This document shows positions 9,910 to 19,042 of a stretch of 64,000 nucleotides of DNA, one piece after another (position 1 is the first letter of the stretch; every line of letters starts with the position of its first letter). The stretch spans positions 122,226 through 186,225 of the forward strand of contig NZ_LNUP01000011.1 of the NCBI RefSeq assembly GCF_001512295.1, in the 5' to 3' direction. The translations under genes were made by a program, and so were the position numbers. The stretch comes from Pseudomonas sp. EpS/L25 (GTDB lineage: Bacteria; Pseudomonadota; Gammaproteobacteria; Pseudomonadales; Pseudomonadaceae). The notes under the pieces were generated by a model, which was not told the DNA's origin, did no database searches, and saw nothing but the letters and a program-made list of their open reading frames with translations.

Positions 9910-11712
9910 CTAACTAATGGCAATGTCATGGACTTTAAGCCCAAGCTCCCTTGTATCTCCTTCAACTTGATATGCTTCCGAAACTTCAAAAACAATCGTT
10001 CTTGGTACAGACTGAGCAGTGCTTGGCAAATTCAAAGAAATGCGCTGAGCACCGGACTTCAGTTTCTCACTATATAAAACCTGCCCTGACTCTCTTACCG
10101 ACAACACAGGCAGCTTCTTGGTATCTGCAGGACAGTCGCACGTTACAGAAATAGACGTTATTGACTTTTCAGCATTAAGTAGTATCTCTGCCTGCCTACG
10201 CATCCAACGGAAGCTTCCAGTCGCATACTTTTCCTCTGAATACCAACCTTCCAGGTAGAGGAAATCCTTGCCATGGTTCTTGCCGGAAAAAATCGAAAGC
10301 GGACTCTTAGACGCAATCGCCGCCCCAGGCTCTTCGCCTAGTTCAACCAGGTAGCGGAACTTCTGTTGTTGGCCTACGCGAACAAATTGCGACCTTTCTA
10401 CAAAGCTCACATCGAAGGCGATTTCCGAAAAGCTCTCGGCCAGCTTGTTTCTTACGACCATTTCAGCACGTGGATCAAGCAGGCAGATACGTAGTTCCAG
10501 CTGTTTTCCAGGCTTCCTGAGAAACTGAAAATCGTCGACGACTCCCAATCTGGTAAAGAAGTCTTGGAACCAGTGAGTAGGGTAAGAGCGCTGCGCAATT
10601 TCTATTTTGTCATGTACGCGGCCAGTCACTGTTTTGAGATACAGACCGTCAACTCCAGACTCAAGCGCCCCCTCATCTCCGGTAGCGTACCGGATCAAGG
10701 GCGAGGAGTAATTGGTGAGGTCCGTGACCACTAAAGATCCTGCACCTTCTGCACTCGCGCCAAGGCACTCCATCCAAACATAAGGATCTACAACCTGCAT
10801 AAAATGATTCTTGCTGGCCTCATGGGCATCCAAGAGGTCAGGATCGTCGGCAGCTTCGTTCATTACAAACCGTTCGTGGGCCATGATACCGAACTCTGCA
10901 TTCCCATAGCGGTTCGCCACGCGACAACCAAACGTTTCCTCGATACTTCTACGTTGTTGAACGGTTAAAGTTTCGCCGGTAGAAACGAAGACCGCAAAGT
11001 AGCCCCGTTGGGGCCCTAAGGCGTTCATCACATGCCGCGCTAATGCATATAGCGTAGACGGGTGTCCCTGAACGATATACGGTTTGGCTTTACAAATCTT
11101 CTTCCAAAGAGCGGCAAAACAGTCTTCCGTCCATGCCTCGCACTCTATACTGATCCGGTTTGTCGCCTGCTGACGCCACCACTCCTGTCGCTTCGCAACC
11201 TGGGGTGTTTGCCCCGGGAACGCGGAGGAAATGTGAAGCTGGCGTTGGTCGGCGGAAAATCCTACCCAGTGCTGGCTGAGGCGAGTAACCGCAGCCGAGT
11301 AATCTTTTGCGGCGGGCGTGTAATAAATGGGCAATGCACTTCCAGTCGAGCCGTTCGTTCTGCTGACATGAACCGGCAAATAGCGCTGGCAGTCCGGGTG
11401 CAATAAGCGAGCCCCTGCCTCGCGGATATCCTCCTTGGTCAGTACTGGAAGCCTCTGAAAATAACGTACATCTTTCAACAGGAGGAGAGGATCGAATTTG
11501 ACCTGCCGAAAAAGATCCTTGTAGAAAGGGATTTCATACTTGGCGTTCTGCAGGACGTCGATTAGACGCAGTCTATTCAACCGCTTACGCTGCTCCCATT
11601 CGTCATTGAACGCGCTTTGCAACCAAGCAAGCCTGCTGTTGACGTTGCGTCCCGATAGCCTCTCGGCTAATGGAAACAACATCCGCGAGCGTAGTAATGG
11701 AATCCATTTCAT
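9910..11712 (-). CDS. CapK/PaaK-like adenylate-forming protein with C-terminal beta-rich module
   Basis: About 600 residues. The first 430 resemble the phenylacetate-CoA ligase/CapK family: SRTNGSTGSALPIYY matches the phosphate-binding loop, and YGNAEFG and RYATGDEG match later adenylation motifs. The remaining 160 residues are extra and contain GWYSEEKYATGSFRWMRR and a terminal DTRELGLKVHDIAI, a pattern I know from beta-sandwich modules attached to surface-polysaccharide enzymes. I chose the ATG at 11712 because it overlaps the upstream stop as ATGA; an in-frame start at 11763 would overlap the neighbour by 55 bases. The substrate is unknown; CapK-like proteins are common in capsule clusters. 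Confidence 0.72.
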   Translation of the reverse strand: MKWIPLLRSRMLFPLAERLSGRNVNSRLAWLQSAFNDEWEQRKRLNRLRLIDVLQNAKYEIPFYKDLFRQVKFDPLLLLKDVRYFQRLPVLTKEDIREAGARLLHPDCQRYLPVHVSRTNGSTGSALPIYYTPAAKDYSAAVTRLSQHWVGFSADQRQLHISSAFPGQTPQVAKRQEWWRQQATNRISIECEAWTEDCFAALWKKICKAKPYIVQGHPSTLYALARHVMNALGPQRGYFAVFVSTGETLTVQQRRSIEETFGCRVANRYGNAEFGIMAHERFVMNEAADDPDLLDAHEASKNHFMQVVDPYVWMECLGASAEGAGSLVVTDLTNYSSPLIRYATGDEGALESGVDGLYLKTVTGRVHDKIEIAQRSYPTHWFQDFFTRLGVVDDFQFLRKPGKQLELRICLLDPRAEMVVRNKLAESFSEIAFDVSFVERSQFVRVGQQQKFRYLVELGEEPGAAIASKSPLSIFSGKNHGKDFLYLEGWYSEEKYATGSFRWMRRQAEILLNAEKSITSISVTCDCPADTKKLPVLSVRESGQVLYSEKLKSGAQRISLNLPSTAQSVPRTIVFEVSEAYQVEGDTRELGLKVHDIAIS

Positions 11713-14700
11713 ACAGAGTGGTCGGCCAAATTCAGCAGATTGAAACGTTGGAAGAGTCGCCACGGGGGAATCTGATCGACCAATACTCTATGCTGAATAA
11801 ATGCCAATTCATATACCTGTCGTAACGCGTCCAACTGCGCACGGAACTCAGGAATATGCTTACAGCGCTCGAGAAGTCGCTCCATCGAAAACAGGCGCGC
11901 CAACTCTTCATCCTCACCGAAGTAAACATTTCTTGCCCAATTCGCCACATCGGCACAATGATTGCGTCGATAAGGAGCAATAAGGTTTTTATCGACCCCC
12001 TGCTTTTCAGCCAGATCGAATAGATCCGGCATTCTTTCAAGATGCCAGATCAGCGCCCATTTTCGCCACGACACGTTCATATTGACAATAACGTAGGGAT
12101 CGCCAATCCAATAACCGGGCCGATTGATCATATGCTTGAGCACATAGACTGACGTGGGAATGCAGGTCATCAAATCAGAAAACGGCGGACCTGATGTGTC
12201 CTGTGTATAAGCCCCTATCGCATGATCGCGTCTAAACACACAGGCATAGATAGCCGTGAAGAGATTCTCGTTGTAGCCAGCGAAACTCCTGATCTCTTCA
12301 CAAAAGTGACTTCGAGAGGGAGTGGCTATCGGCGTGGCCTTGTGGATGATTTCGTCAATATCATCCAGCTCTTCCGGCTGATTGAAGTGCGTATAGGCAT
12401 AATTGATATAGATTATTTCCGATCTTGGATGCTCATTTATAACATCCATAATACGTTGCACTACACCTTCCCGTATAAGATCATCGTCTCCCAATATCCA
12501 TACGTATTCACCTGATGCGAGCTTACTGGTTACAGCCAGATTGCCCAGCATCCCGACATTGACTTCGTTGCGGTGGTATCTGAGATTCGGGACCGATAGG
12601 AAGGCCTGCATAACGTCGGGGGTATGATCGGTTGAGGCATTGTCGACCACCAGTATTTCAACATTCTCCGAACACAGCTGAACGCTTTCGACTATCCCGC
12701 GCAGCGAATGTCGCAGCCATTCGGCCCTGTTATAGGTCGACACGCAGACTGATAGTTTTGGACGTCCCTCGGACTTGGCAGCAGGTCGTTGCCAAACCGG
12801 GAAATATTTTTCCAGGGTATTTGGAAACGTCGGCTGCCCTCTACGCATGAGCCAAGTCAGGTCTCGTGCATAATCGTCCCAGGTACCCAGAGTACGACTG
12901 ACGGCCTGCTCTGACAAGGCATGGAGAGCAGCGGCATCGCTCGCCAGTCTGGCAATATGGTCACCTAGCTCGTCACCGTTGTGGGCATCAAAGGTAAGGC
13001 AACCACCTCCTTCTGCCACTTCGGCTACCGCGCCTGCATTGCTGCAGATGCATGGACGGCCGTGCCAGAGGCTTTCCAGGACGGGTAGTCCAAAGCCCTC
13101 CAGTAGTGATGGGAACAGGGTGAAATCGCAATCTCGATATAGTTGCGCCAGTTGCTCGTCCGATGGCAGCTCTTTGACATGGATATCCGCGTCTTCCGCT
13201 ATCTCGGCGATGATGTCCCGTGCGTACTGTGAGTGATCTTTCGTCGAGCCGGCAAAGGTCAGCTTGAGCTGGATGCTGCTCCCTTGTTCGCGCAGTTTAC
13301 GTTGCGCGACACGGAAGCCATGGATCGCGGTGAGGTGGTTCTTCCGCGGTTCCATCGTACCGACCATCAGTATCGATACAGAGGAGGTATCGCGTGCCTG
13401 ACTTTTGATTTCACTGTTGCGGGGGAAGGTACGCATCTCTCCTGGCAAAGGAAGAGCATGAATACGCGACTTTATGGTCGTCAGCCTATCCATCGTGCTG
13501 CAGTAGTAGTCCCACAGCTCTTCGCTCATGGTGCGCGAGATCGGGATCAACAGGTCCGACTGCGAAATCATTTTGAAGAAGAAGTGATAGCCTGCTTGAG
13601 CTTCCGGCGGATAGATGTCCGTCAGCGTTACAGGAATAAGATCGTAAAAAATGGTTGCAACACGCATACCGCGATTTTTCGCAGCGAGGATTACCTGTTC
13701 CGCGTTCGGATTCGGCAGTACCAGCTCCGGAATGATCAACCAGGCATCGGACAGATCTTGCGAGAGCGATATGGCGTGGTTATGGGTAGGGCCATGCCAC
13801 AGTGACAGATGCTGCTCTTCGTCGTGGGTGATCAGCCGGAAATCCCCTCTTTCCACATCCCACGCAACGTACGACAGCGCGACGCCTATTTTCTCAAGCG
13901 ACGCACTCATCTGGCGAACGACGCGCTGAACGCCGCTGTTGCCATGGTAGGCGACCGTCGAGTTCACCCATACGAGGGCACGCGCTACACCGGGTGCCTG
14001 CTGGAGGCGTCCCAGGACAGCGCTCGCGTAGTCTTTCCACGTGGAAAGCTCCCGTTTCGCTGCCTCGTCACGTAGCGTCAGGCGTAACTCGGTATCGAGA
14101 ATCAGCCGCTCGAGCCCCGAATACAGTTCATCTGCATTTCGGGTGTCCACTCGCAGGGTTCCACCGCCCTCGGCGATTTCCGCCATAGAGCCAAAACTCG
14201 CGCATAGACAGGGAACGCCCAGCCACAGGCTTTCAGCGATTGGCAGGCCAAACCCCTCTTCTATCGACGGAAACACCGAAAAGTCTGCCTGACGATATAG
14301 GTCGACGACCTGCTCGTCCGGTAGGTAATTCAGGACTGATACACCCGGAGTCTGGCGTACCAGGACATTCAGCTCTTCGTGCACCATAGGGTGAACGTTA
14401 CCCACGATGCTAAGTTCGCAGGAAATATCTGGATGATTCGTTTGAAAACGGGCGAAGGCTTCAATGAGCTGCAGCTGATTTTTCCGTGGCTCTACGGTGC
14501 CCACGCTCAAGATTCGCACCGTATCCTTGGCTGCAGGAGCACCGAAGCGCTGGCGGGGCAAACCAGGTAGTTCATGCGGCAATAGCACATGCCGAACCAA
14601 CGGTTGCACAAACTCGGCAGCCTTCGCCGTATTCTTCAAGAAATGTCGGGTATCTTCTGCAGCGCTGAAGCTTATCGGCAGCAGTATGTCAGCCAGCGAC

Positions 14701-15161
14701 AGATGCTGAATATAAGATGAGTGCGTTTCTCGTACGGAGGCATACTCATCGCGCTTAAGCGGAATAAGGTCATAGACAAGCGCAGCAGTCTTGATGTTAA
14801 AGCGACGCGCATAGAGCAGCAGTGACTCTGTAGGCGGCGAGGGCTGGAACGTGAGGTGAGTCACCTCAGGGATCAGCAGCCAGGTGTCTTCCAGGGTCGA
14901 CTTGTCGCGCGGGTCGAGATGAATAGCCTGATCATTACCAGCCGCTTCAGGTATGAGCGCCGGTCCCTCCCACTGGCCAAGATGGACAAGTTGTGCCTCA
15001 TCCAGGCGAACCAGTGCCAGTGAAGTGGGACACCAGCGAACGAATACCACTTCCGCGACCAGCTCTTGCAGCGCCCTGCTTAGCCCACGCACTACCCGCT
15101 GAACGCCCGAATTGGCAGGTGACTGCGACGTGTGTTCGACGTAGACGAAAACCTTCTTCAT
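11709..15161 (-). CDS. three-module glycosyltransferase (GT4-GT4-GT2)
   Basis: A single 1150-residue cytoplasmic polypeptide carrying three catalytic modules. Modules one (residues 1-385) and two (about 390-770) are homologous: each has NSGVQRVVR near its start, YDLIP, GTVEPRKN or GTMEPRKN, and FPSxxEGFGLPxxESLW. Module three (about 815-1100) is a GT-A/GT2 enzyme with LSVCVSTYNR, VDNASTD and the GDDD metal site. It lies between a separate GT4 and the CapK-like gene and is coupled to the latter by a 4-base overlap. Such fusions typically assemble a repeat unit processively; the linkages made here are unknown. Confidence 0.85.
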   Translation of the reverse strand: MKKVFVYVEHTSQSPANSGVQRVVRGLSRALQELVAEVVFVRWCPTSLALVRLDEAQLVHLGQWEGPALIPEAAGNDQAIHLDPRDKSTLEDTWLLIPEVTHLTFQPSPPTESLLLYARRFNIKTAALVYDLIPLKRDEYASVRETHSSYIQHLSLADILLPISFSAAEDTRHFLKNTAKAAEFVQPLVRHVLLPHELPGLPRQRFGAPAAKDTVRILSVGTVEPRKNQLQLIEAFARFQTNHPDISCELSIVGNVHPMVHEELNVLVRQTPGVSVLNYLPDEQVVDLYRQADFSVFPSIEEGFGLPIAESLWLGVPCLCASFGSMAEIAEGGGTLRVDTRNADELYSGLERLILDTELRLTLRDEAAKRELSTWKDYASAVLGRLQQAPGVARALVWVNSTVAYHGNSGVQRVVRQMSASLEKIGVALSYVAWDVERGDFRLITHDEEQHLSLWHGPTHNHAISLSQDLSDAWLIIPELVLPNPNAEQVILAAKNRGMRVATIFYDLIPVTLTDIYPPEAQAGYHFFFKMISQSDLLIPISRTMSEELWDYYCSTMDRLTTIKSRIHALPLPGEMRTFPRNSEIKSQARDTSSVSILMVGTMEPRKNHLTAIHGFRVAQRKLREQGSSIQLKLTFAGSTKDHSQYARDIIAEIAEDADIHVKELPSDEQLAQLYRDCDFTLFPSLLEGFGLPVLESLWHGRPCICSNAGAVAEVAEGGGCLTFDAHNGDELGDHIARLASDAAALHALSEQAVSRTLGTWDDYARDLTWLMRRGQPTFPNTLEKYFPVWQRPAAKSEGRPKLSVCVSTYNRAEWLRHSLRGIVESVQLCSENVEILVVDNASTDHTPDVMQAFLSVPNLRYHRNEVNVGMLGNLAVTSKLASGEYVWILGDDDLIREGVVQRIMDVINEHPRSEIIYINYAYTHFNQPEELDDIDEIIHKATPIATPSRSHFCEEIRSFAGYNENLFTAIYACVFRRDHAIGAYTQDTSGPPFSDLMTCIPTSVYVLKHMINRPGYWIGDPYVIVNMNVSWRKWALIWHLERMPDLFDLAEKQGVDKNLIAPYRRNHCADVANWARNVYFGEDEELARLFSMERLLERCKHIPEFRAQLDALRQVYELAFIQHRVLVDQIPPWRLFQRFNLLNLADHSV

Positions 15162-15177
15162 CTTTTAATTTATCCTT

Positions 15178-16182
15178 CTATGCGCAACTGCTTGCACTCA
15201 GTCCCGCGTAACAGCTCATCAGACTTGATGTCACCTGAGGCCACGAGAAATTTTCGAGAATCCGTTTTTGGAGCAGGTCGTTCGCTGGATTATTAATAGC
15301 TAAATTCACGGCATTGACTATGCCTTCCTGATCGTTTGGATGCACATAGTAAGCATGGCCTCCGAAGTATTCGTAGGCACTGCCTTCCGACGTAATCACT
15401 ACAGGTGCACCAGCGGCAGCGGCTTCCAGTGCAGCGATGCCAGGGGTTTCCAGTGTGCTTGGCATTACGAAGGCCGAGCATTCCTGATAGGCAGACCGAA
15501 GGCGCTCGTCAGTTTGGGCCAGGGGCCCCAGGTGGACGAAGTGCCCCCCCCTGCCCGCCTCGACACAACGGGCATGGTATTCCGCATCCCGAACGCGACC
15601 GATCGAGACCAGAGGCAGCCCGACAGCAGCGGCTGCCTGAATTGCAGCGACCTGATTCTTCCGCGGCTCGACGTTGGCCACATTGAGCAAGAAGGGGCCT
15701 TGGATGCCTGACCACGCCCTGAAAGCCGTGGGATCTACCGGCTCGCTAAACCACGAATCGACACCATTGTGCACGACACACGCCTTGGCGCGTGGCAAGC
15801 CGGAGTATTGCTCCAAGTTATCGATTTCTGCCATTGAGTTGCAGATAATACGATCAGCCAACCCATAATAGGTTTGCAGTTCGGTGGTGTTGAGATTGGC
15901 TTGGTTTGTCTCGTTTATCCAAAGATTTGGACTGAGCAGAGTCTTGAGTCCCAGACGTCGCACGTAGTCGACGAAAGGAATACCGCCGGAGACCAGGTGG
16001 AAATGATGAAATAGTGCTGCGCTATGGAGTCTAGGTTCCCAGATATCGTGCAGGATTACGTCACAACCGTGACTGGGCAAGTACTCTTTGTACTTCAGCA
16101 GCTGAACCTCACCTCCGCCGGGAAGGTGCATGGCATAGGGATGGATGTTGTAGACAACACTTACACGTTCAGCTGGGGTCAT
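15178..16182 (-). CDS. glycosyltransferase, GT4 family
   Basis: First gene of the leftward polysaccharide operon. The 334-residue protein begins VVYNIHPYAMHLPGGGEVQLL, an acceptor-domain start common in GT4 enzymes, and contains VVHNGVD, NVANVEPRKN and the donor-site pattern STLETPGIAALEAAAAGAPV. The EPRKN motif is shared with both GT4 modules of the next gene, indicating common ancestry. It ends 16 bases before that gene starts. Sugar specificity cannot be read from the sequence. Confidence 0.85.
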   Translation of the reverse strand: MTPAERVSVVYNIHPYAMHLPGGGEVQLLKYKEYLPSHGCDVILHDIWEPRLHSAALFHHFHLVSGGIPFVDYVRRLGLKTLLSPNLWINETNQANLNTTELQTYYGLADRIICNSMAEIDNLEQYSGLPRAKACVVHNGVDSWFSEPVDPTAFRAWSGIQGPFLLNVANVEPRKNQVAAIQAAAAVGLPLVSIGRVRDAEYHARCVEAGRGGHFVHLGPLAQTDERLRSAYQECSAFVMPSTLETPGIAALEAAAAGAPVVITSEGSAYEYFGGHAYYVHPNDQEGIVNAVNLAINNPANDLLQKRILENFSWPQVTSSLMSCYAGLSASSCA

Positions 16183-16804
16183 GTCACTCGTGCCAGTACA
16201 GATGCGTAGGGTTTTTCTTGCATCTTCCAGCCAGCCTGGGATGGGGCCAGAAGGGCGATAGGTCTTTTTGCCTCGTACCTGCCAAGGGCAGGTCTCTAAA
16301 CGTCATCCTTCAACAATACACTGCGCCTGCTTTTCGCGGCATGAGAACGCCGAGCCTGAGCTCCTTCAGGAGCCGCACTTATCATACACAACCCGATCGG
16401 CCGCAAGTGAACGCCATAGACATTCCGCGGACCGTATCGTGGCCCGGCAGACTCGCAGGATAGGCGCGTGGCGTCCAGGCTTGCCGAGAGACAAACCGCA
16501 AGGATAGGGGAAAGGCGCATTAGGACTCGAGCTGGAAAAAGGCGCCTTTGATAGGACTGCCTTGCAGTCCGCTCATCCCTCGGTGCGCGGCCCAGTCATG
16601 CCAAGCACGGGCTTCACGCCCCCGGCTCCTGGCATTGGTCGTTGACGATCGGGCCCCTCACCTTCCTGCTCAAGGACACACGACACGCCACTCATCGTGA
16701 GGCACTAAAGAATCCCTCGTCGATACAGATACCTAGACAAATCACGTGGCGTCGCCGCGTTCAGCTCAGCCTGGCCTTGCCGGCTGCTTGTCATCGGTCT
16801 TCGT
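16183..16804. other. 622-base intergenic region at the edge of the polysaccharide island
   Basis: No credible gene is visible here. It separates the leftward polysaccharide operon from the rightward GH5 gene and so should hold both promoters. Base composition changes within this stretch, from the AT-richer island on the left to the GC-rich chromosome on the right. Two strong hairpins (16278-16294 and 16360-16373) lie in what would be the leader of the leftward operon. I looked for a JUMPstart/ops element (RfaH target) and found none. Confidence 0.6.
16381..16408 (-). promoter_or_regulatory. candidate sigma-70 promoter of the leftward polysaccharide operon
   Basis: On the minus strand a TATGAT -10 box (16386-16381) lies 16 bases after an ACTTGC -35-like box (16408-16403). 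Transcription would begin near 16374, immediately ahead of a GCTCCT-TC-AGGAGC-type hairpin, and leave a leader of about 190 bases before the GT4 gene at 16182. A second hairpin with 7-base arms (ACCTGCC/GGCAGGT, 16294-16278) lies in that leader. The -35 match is weak, so this is only a candidate. Confidence 0.3.
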
Positions 16805-18520
16805 ATGGCGATTATGACCCTCTATCTTCGATCCCTGTGTTACAGCCTGGTCCTTGCCCTGTCGCTTGGCCTGCTGGGCGCGAAGGCCCAGGCAGCCCCC
16901 GTGCATCTTCTCGGCCTGAACCTGTCCGGCGCAGGCTTCGCTCCCCAGGTGCTGCCAGGCGTCAATGGAACACACTTCATCTTTCCGGTGGAAGCCTACT
17001 TCAAGCAGTGGAGTGAGCGTGGCGTCAAGCTGATCCGCTTCCCCATCTTGTGGGAAAGACTCCAGCCGACATTGGGTGGCGCCCTTGATCCCACCTATGC
17101 TGCCCTGATCGACCGTACCTTCGGCTACGCCGACCAATACGGCATGCAGGTGATCCTGGATCTGCATAACTATATGCGCTACCGCGGAGTGGTAATCGGT
17201 ACTGGTAACGTGGCTTACGCTCACTATCAGGATGTCATGACGCGTATTGCGCAACGGTGGAGCTCACGCCCTTCGCTTTATGCCTACGATCTGATGAACG
17301 AACCCCACGATGCGGTCAGTCAGTGGCAGGTTGCGGCTCAGTACGGTATCAACGGCGTACGCACTTACGACTCCACCAGGCCGATCATGATCGAGGGCAA
17401 TGGCTGGGCCGAGGCGACCCGCTGGCCCCAGTGGAACGACTCCTTGCTGTCGCTGAAGGACCCTGCCAACAATCTCGTCTATCAGGCCCATGTGTACTTC
17501 GATGGGGTTGGCGGCGGCGGTAACTATGCCAATACCAGCGCCAGCGGCTACGGCGACGACTATGGAATCGAGCGAGTCCGTCCCTTCGTCGAGTGGCTCA
17601 AGAAAAACGGCAAGCGGGGCATGATCGGTGAGTTCGGCGTGCCGGACAGTGATCCACGCTGGAATACCATCATGGATCGGATGCTTGCCTATCTTCGGCA
17701 AAACTGCATTCCCGCTACGTATTGGGCGGCAGGACCAGGATGGGGGAACTACAACCTGTCGGTGGAACCGGTGAACGGGGTGGACCGCCCGCAGTGGGCG
17801 ACCTTGAAAGCCAACCTGAACGATACGAGCTGTTCGGCCGTAGGCCCTGCCACCACGGCCACTGAAAGTGCTGCCAGCACATCAAGCGTCGACGCGTCCA
17901 AGACCGTGGCCAGCGTCTACCAGGACTATCTTGGCCGCCCAGCCGATCCGGCAGGACTGACCTACTGGACGACCCAGCTTGCCAGCGGGAACATGACCTT
18001 GGCGGCCGTGATCAACGCGATCATGGGCAGCGTCGAGTACCAGAATCGTGCGGCTGTTGAGCGTCTCTACCAGAATTATCTGGGACGCAGTGCGGACGCC
18101 GCCGGCCTGAACTATTGGGCAAGTCAGCTGAACAGCGGCACGATGACGGTCAACGCCATTGCGGCAGCGCTTATCGGCAGCAGCGAATACCGAGGCAATA
18201 TTTCCACGACGGTAAATCAGCTCTATATCTCCTACCTGGGGCGCGATGCCGATCAAACCGGCCTTTCGTATTGGACACAGCAGATCGCGGGCAACAGCAT
18301 GACGATTGCTGAAGTTAAATTGGCAATCTCAGGGAGTGCCGAGTGTCTAGCCTATACCCGGGCGCAGATCAGACAGCTTTACCAGCGCTATCTGGGTCGC
18401 GACGCGGATTCTCCAGGACTCAGTAGCTGGGCTACTCAGGTGACCAATGGGGTTATGACGCTGGATGATGTCCTGACGGCAATCAAAAGCAGCGCCGAGT
18501 ACCGCTCAAGGCAGGCCTGA
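16805..18520 (+). CDS. secreted GH5 glycoside hydrolase with four DUF4214 repeats
   Basis: A 571-residue protein with a signal peptide ending at AKAQA-AP near residue 30. Residues 35-340 form a GH5 cellulase-like barrel: DLMNEPHD carries the acid/base glutamate and GMIGEFGVPD the nucleophile. After a Ser/Thr/Ala linker, residues 365-570 hold four DUF4214 units with the core YLGRxADxxGLxYW (YLGRPADPAGL, YLGRSADAAGL, YLGRDADQTGL, YLGRDADSPGL). The domain pair suggests an exported endoglucanase-type enzyme acting on an exopolysaccharide or on plant beta-glucan. It stands alone beside the polysaccharide island; the link to that polymer is inference. Confidence 0.88.
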   Translation: MAIMTLYLRSLCYSLVLALSLGLLGAKAQAAPVHLLGLNLSGAGFAPQVLPGVNGTHFIFPVEAYFKQWSERGVKLIRFPILWERLQPTLGGALDPTYAALIDRTFGYADQYGMQVILDLHNYMRYRGVVIGTGNVAYAHYQDVMTRIAQRWSSRPSLYAYDLMNEPHDAVSQWQVAAQYGINGVRTYDSTRPIMIEGNGWAEATRWPQWNDSLLSLKDPANNLVYQAHVYFDGVGGGGNYANTSASGYGDDYGIERVRPFVEWLKKNGKRGMIGEFGVPDSDPRWNTIMDRMLAYLRQNCIPATYWAAGPGWGNYNLSVEPVNGVDRPQWATLKANLNDTSCSAVGPATTATESAASTSSVDASKTVASVYQDYLGRPADPAGLTYWTTQLASGNMTLAAVINAIMGSVEYQNRAAVERLYQNYLGRSADAAGLNYWASQLNSGTMTVNAIAAALIGSSEYRGNISTTVNQLYISYLGRDADQTGLSYWTQQIAGNSMTIAEVKLAISGSAECLAYTRAQIRQLYQRYLGRDADSPGLSSWATQVTNGVMTLDDVLTAIKSSAEYRSRQA

Positions 18521-18523
18521 CCT

Positions 18524-18985
18524 TCAAAGGCCGCGCCCCCCGCCGCGCCGATCGATCTTCCGATTGAGGATGATCGACGTCTGCGTCTGCTTCACTCCCT
18601 CGAGGTTGCCGATGCGGTCCAGCAGGTCGTCGAGCTTTTCGTGGGTGGTGCAGCGCAGGAAGGCCAGGTAGTCGAACTGGCCGCTGACGGAGGAGACTTC
18701 CTCCACTTCGATCATCTTTTCCAGGGCGCGGATGACGCTGGCGGTGCTGCGGGGCAGGACGCTGATGGCGCAATAGGCGCGGACGGCGGCCTGTTCCAGT
18801 GCGGAGCCCAGGCGCAGGCCGTAGCCCTGGATGATGCCCTCGCGCTCCAGGCGCGCCAGGCGCGTGACCACGGTGGTACGGGCGAGGCCCAGCTGGCGGG
18901 CCAGGGTGGCGTTGGAGGCGCGGGCGTTCTGTTGCAGCAGGTGGATGAGCTGCCAGTCGGTTGGATCGAGTTTGCTGAACATCAT
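18524..18985 (-). CDS. Lrp/AsnC family transcriptional regulator
   Basis: A 153-residue protein with the N-terminal AsnC helix-turn-helix (LDPTDWQLIHLLQQNARASN then LARQLGLARTTVVTRLARLE) and a C-terminal RAM ligand domain (SVSGQFDYLAFLRC near residue 100). It is transcribed after hglS on the same strand, 57 bases downstream, and may sense an amino acid linked to that pathway. The last bases are almost adjacent to the end of the convergent GH5 gene. Confidence 0.85.
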   Translation of the reverse strand: MMFSKLDPTDWQLIHLLQQNARASNATLARQLGLARTTVVTRLARLEREGIIQGYGLRLGSALEQAAVRAYCAISVLPRSTASVIRALEKMIEVEEVSSVSGQFDYLAFLRCTTHEKLDDLLDRIGNLEGVKQTQTSIILNRKIDRRGGGRGL

Positions 18986-19042
18986 GGCTCCCGGCCAGGG
19001 GCGGGCATCGACGGCACGGACCGCCGATGCGGGAGCCTCATT

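Noticed and set aside
16183..16804. JUMPstart/ops antitermination element
   Set aside because: Neither the ops core nor the longer JUMPstart pattern is visible on either strand.
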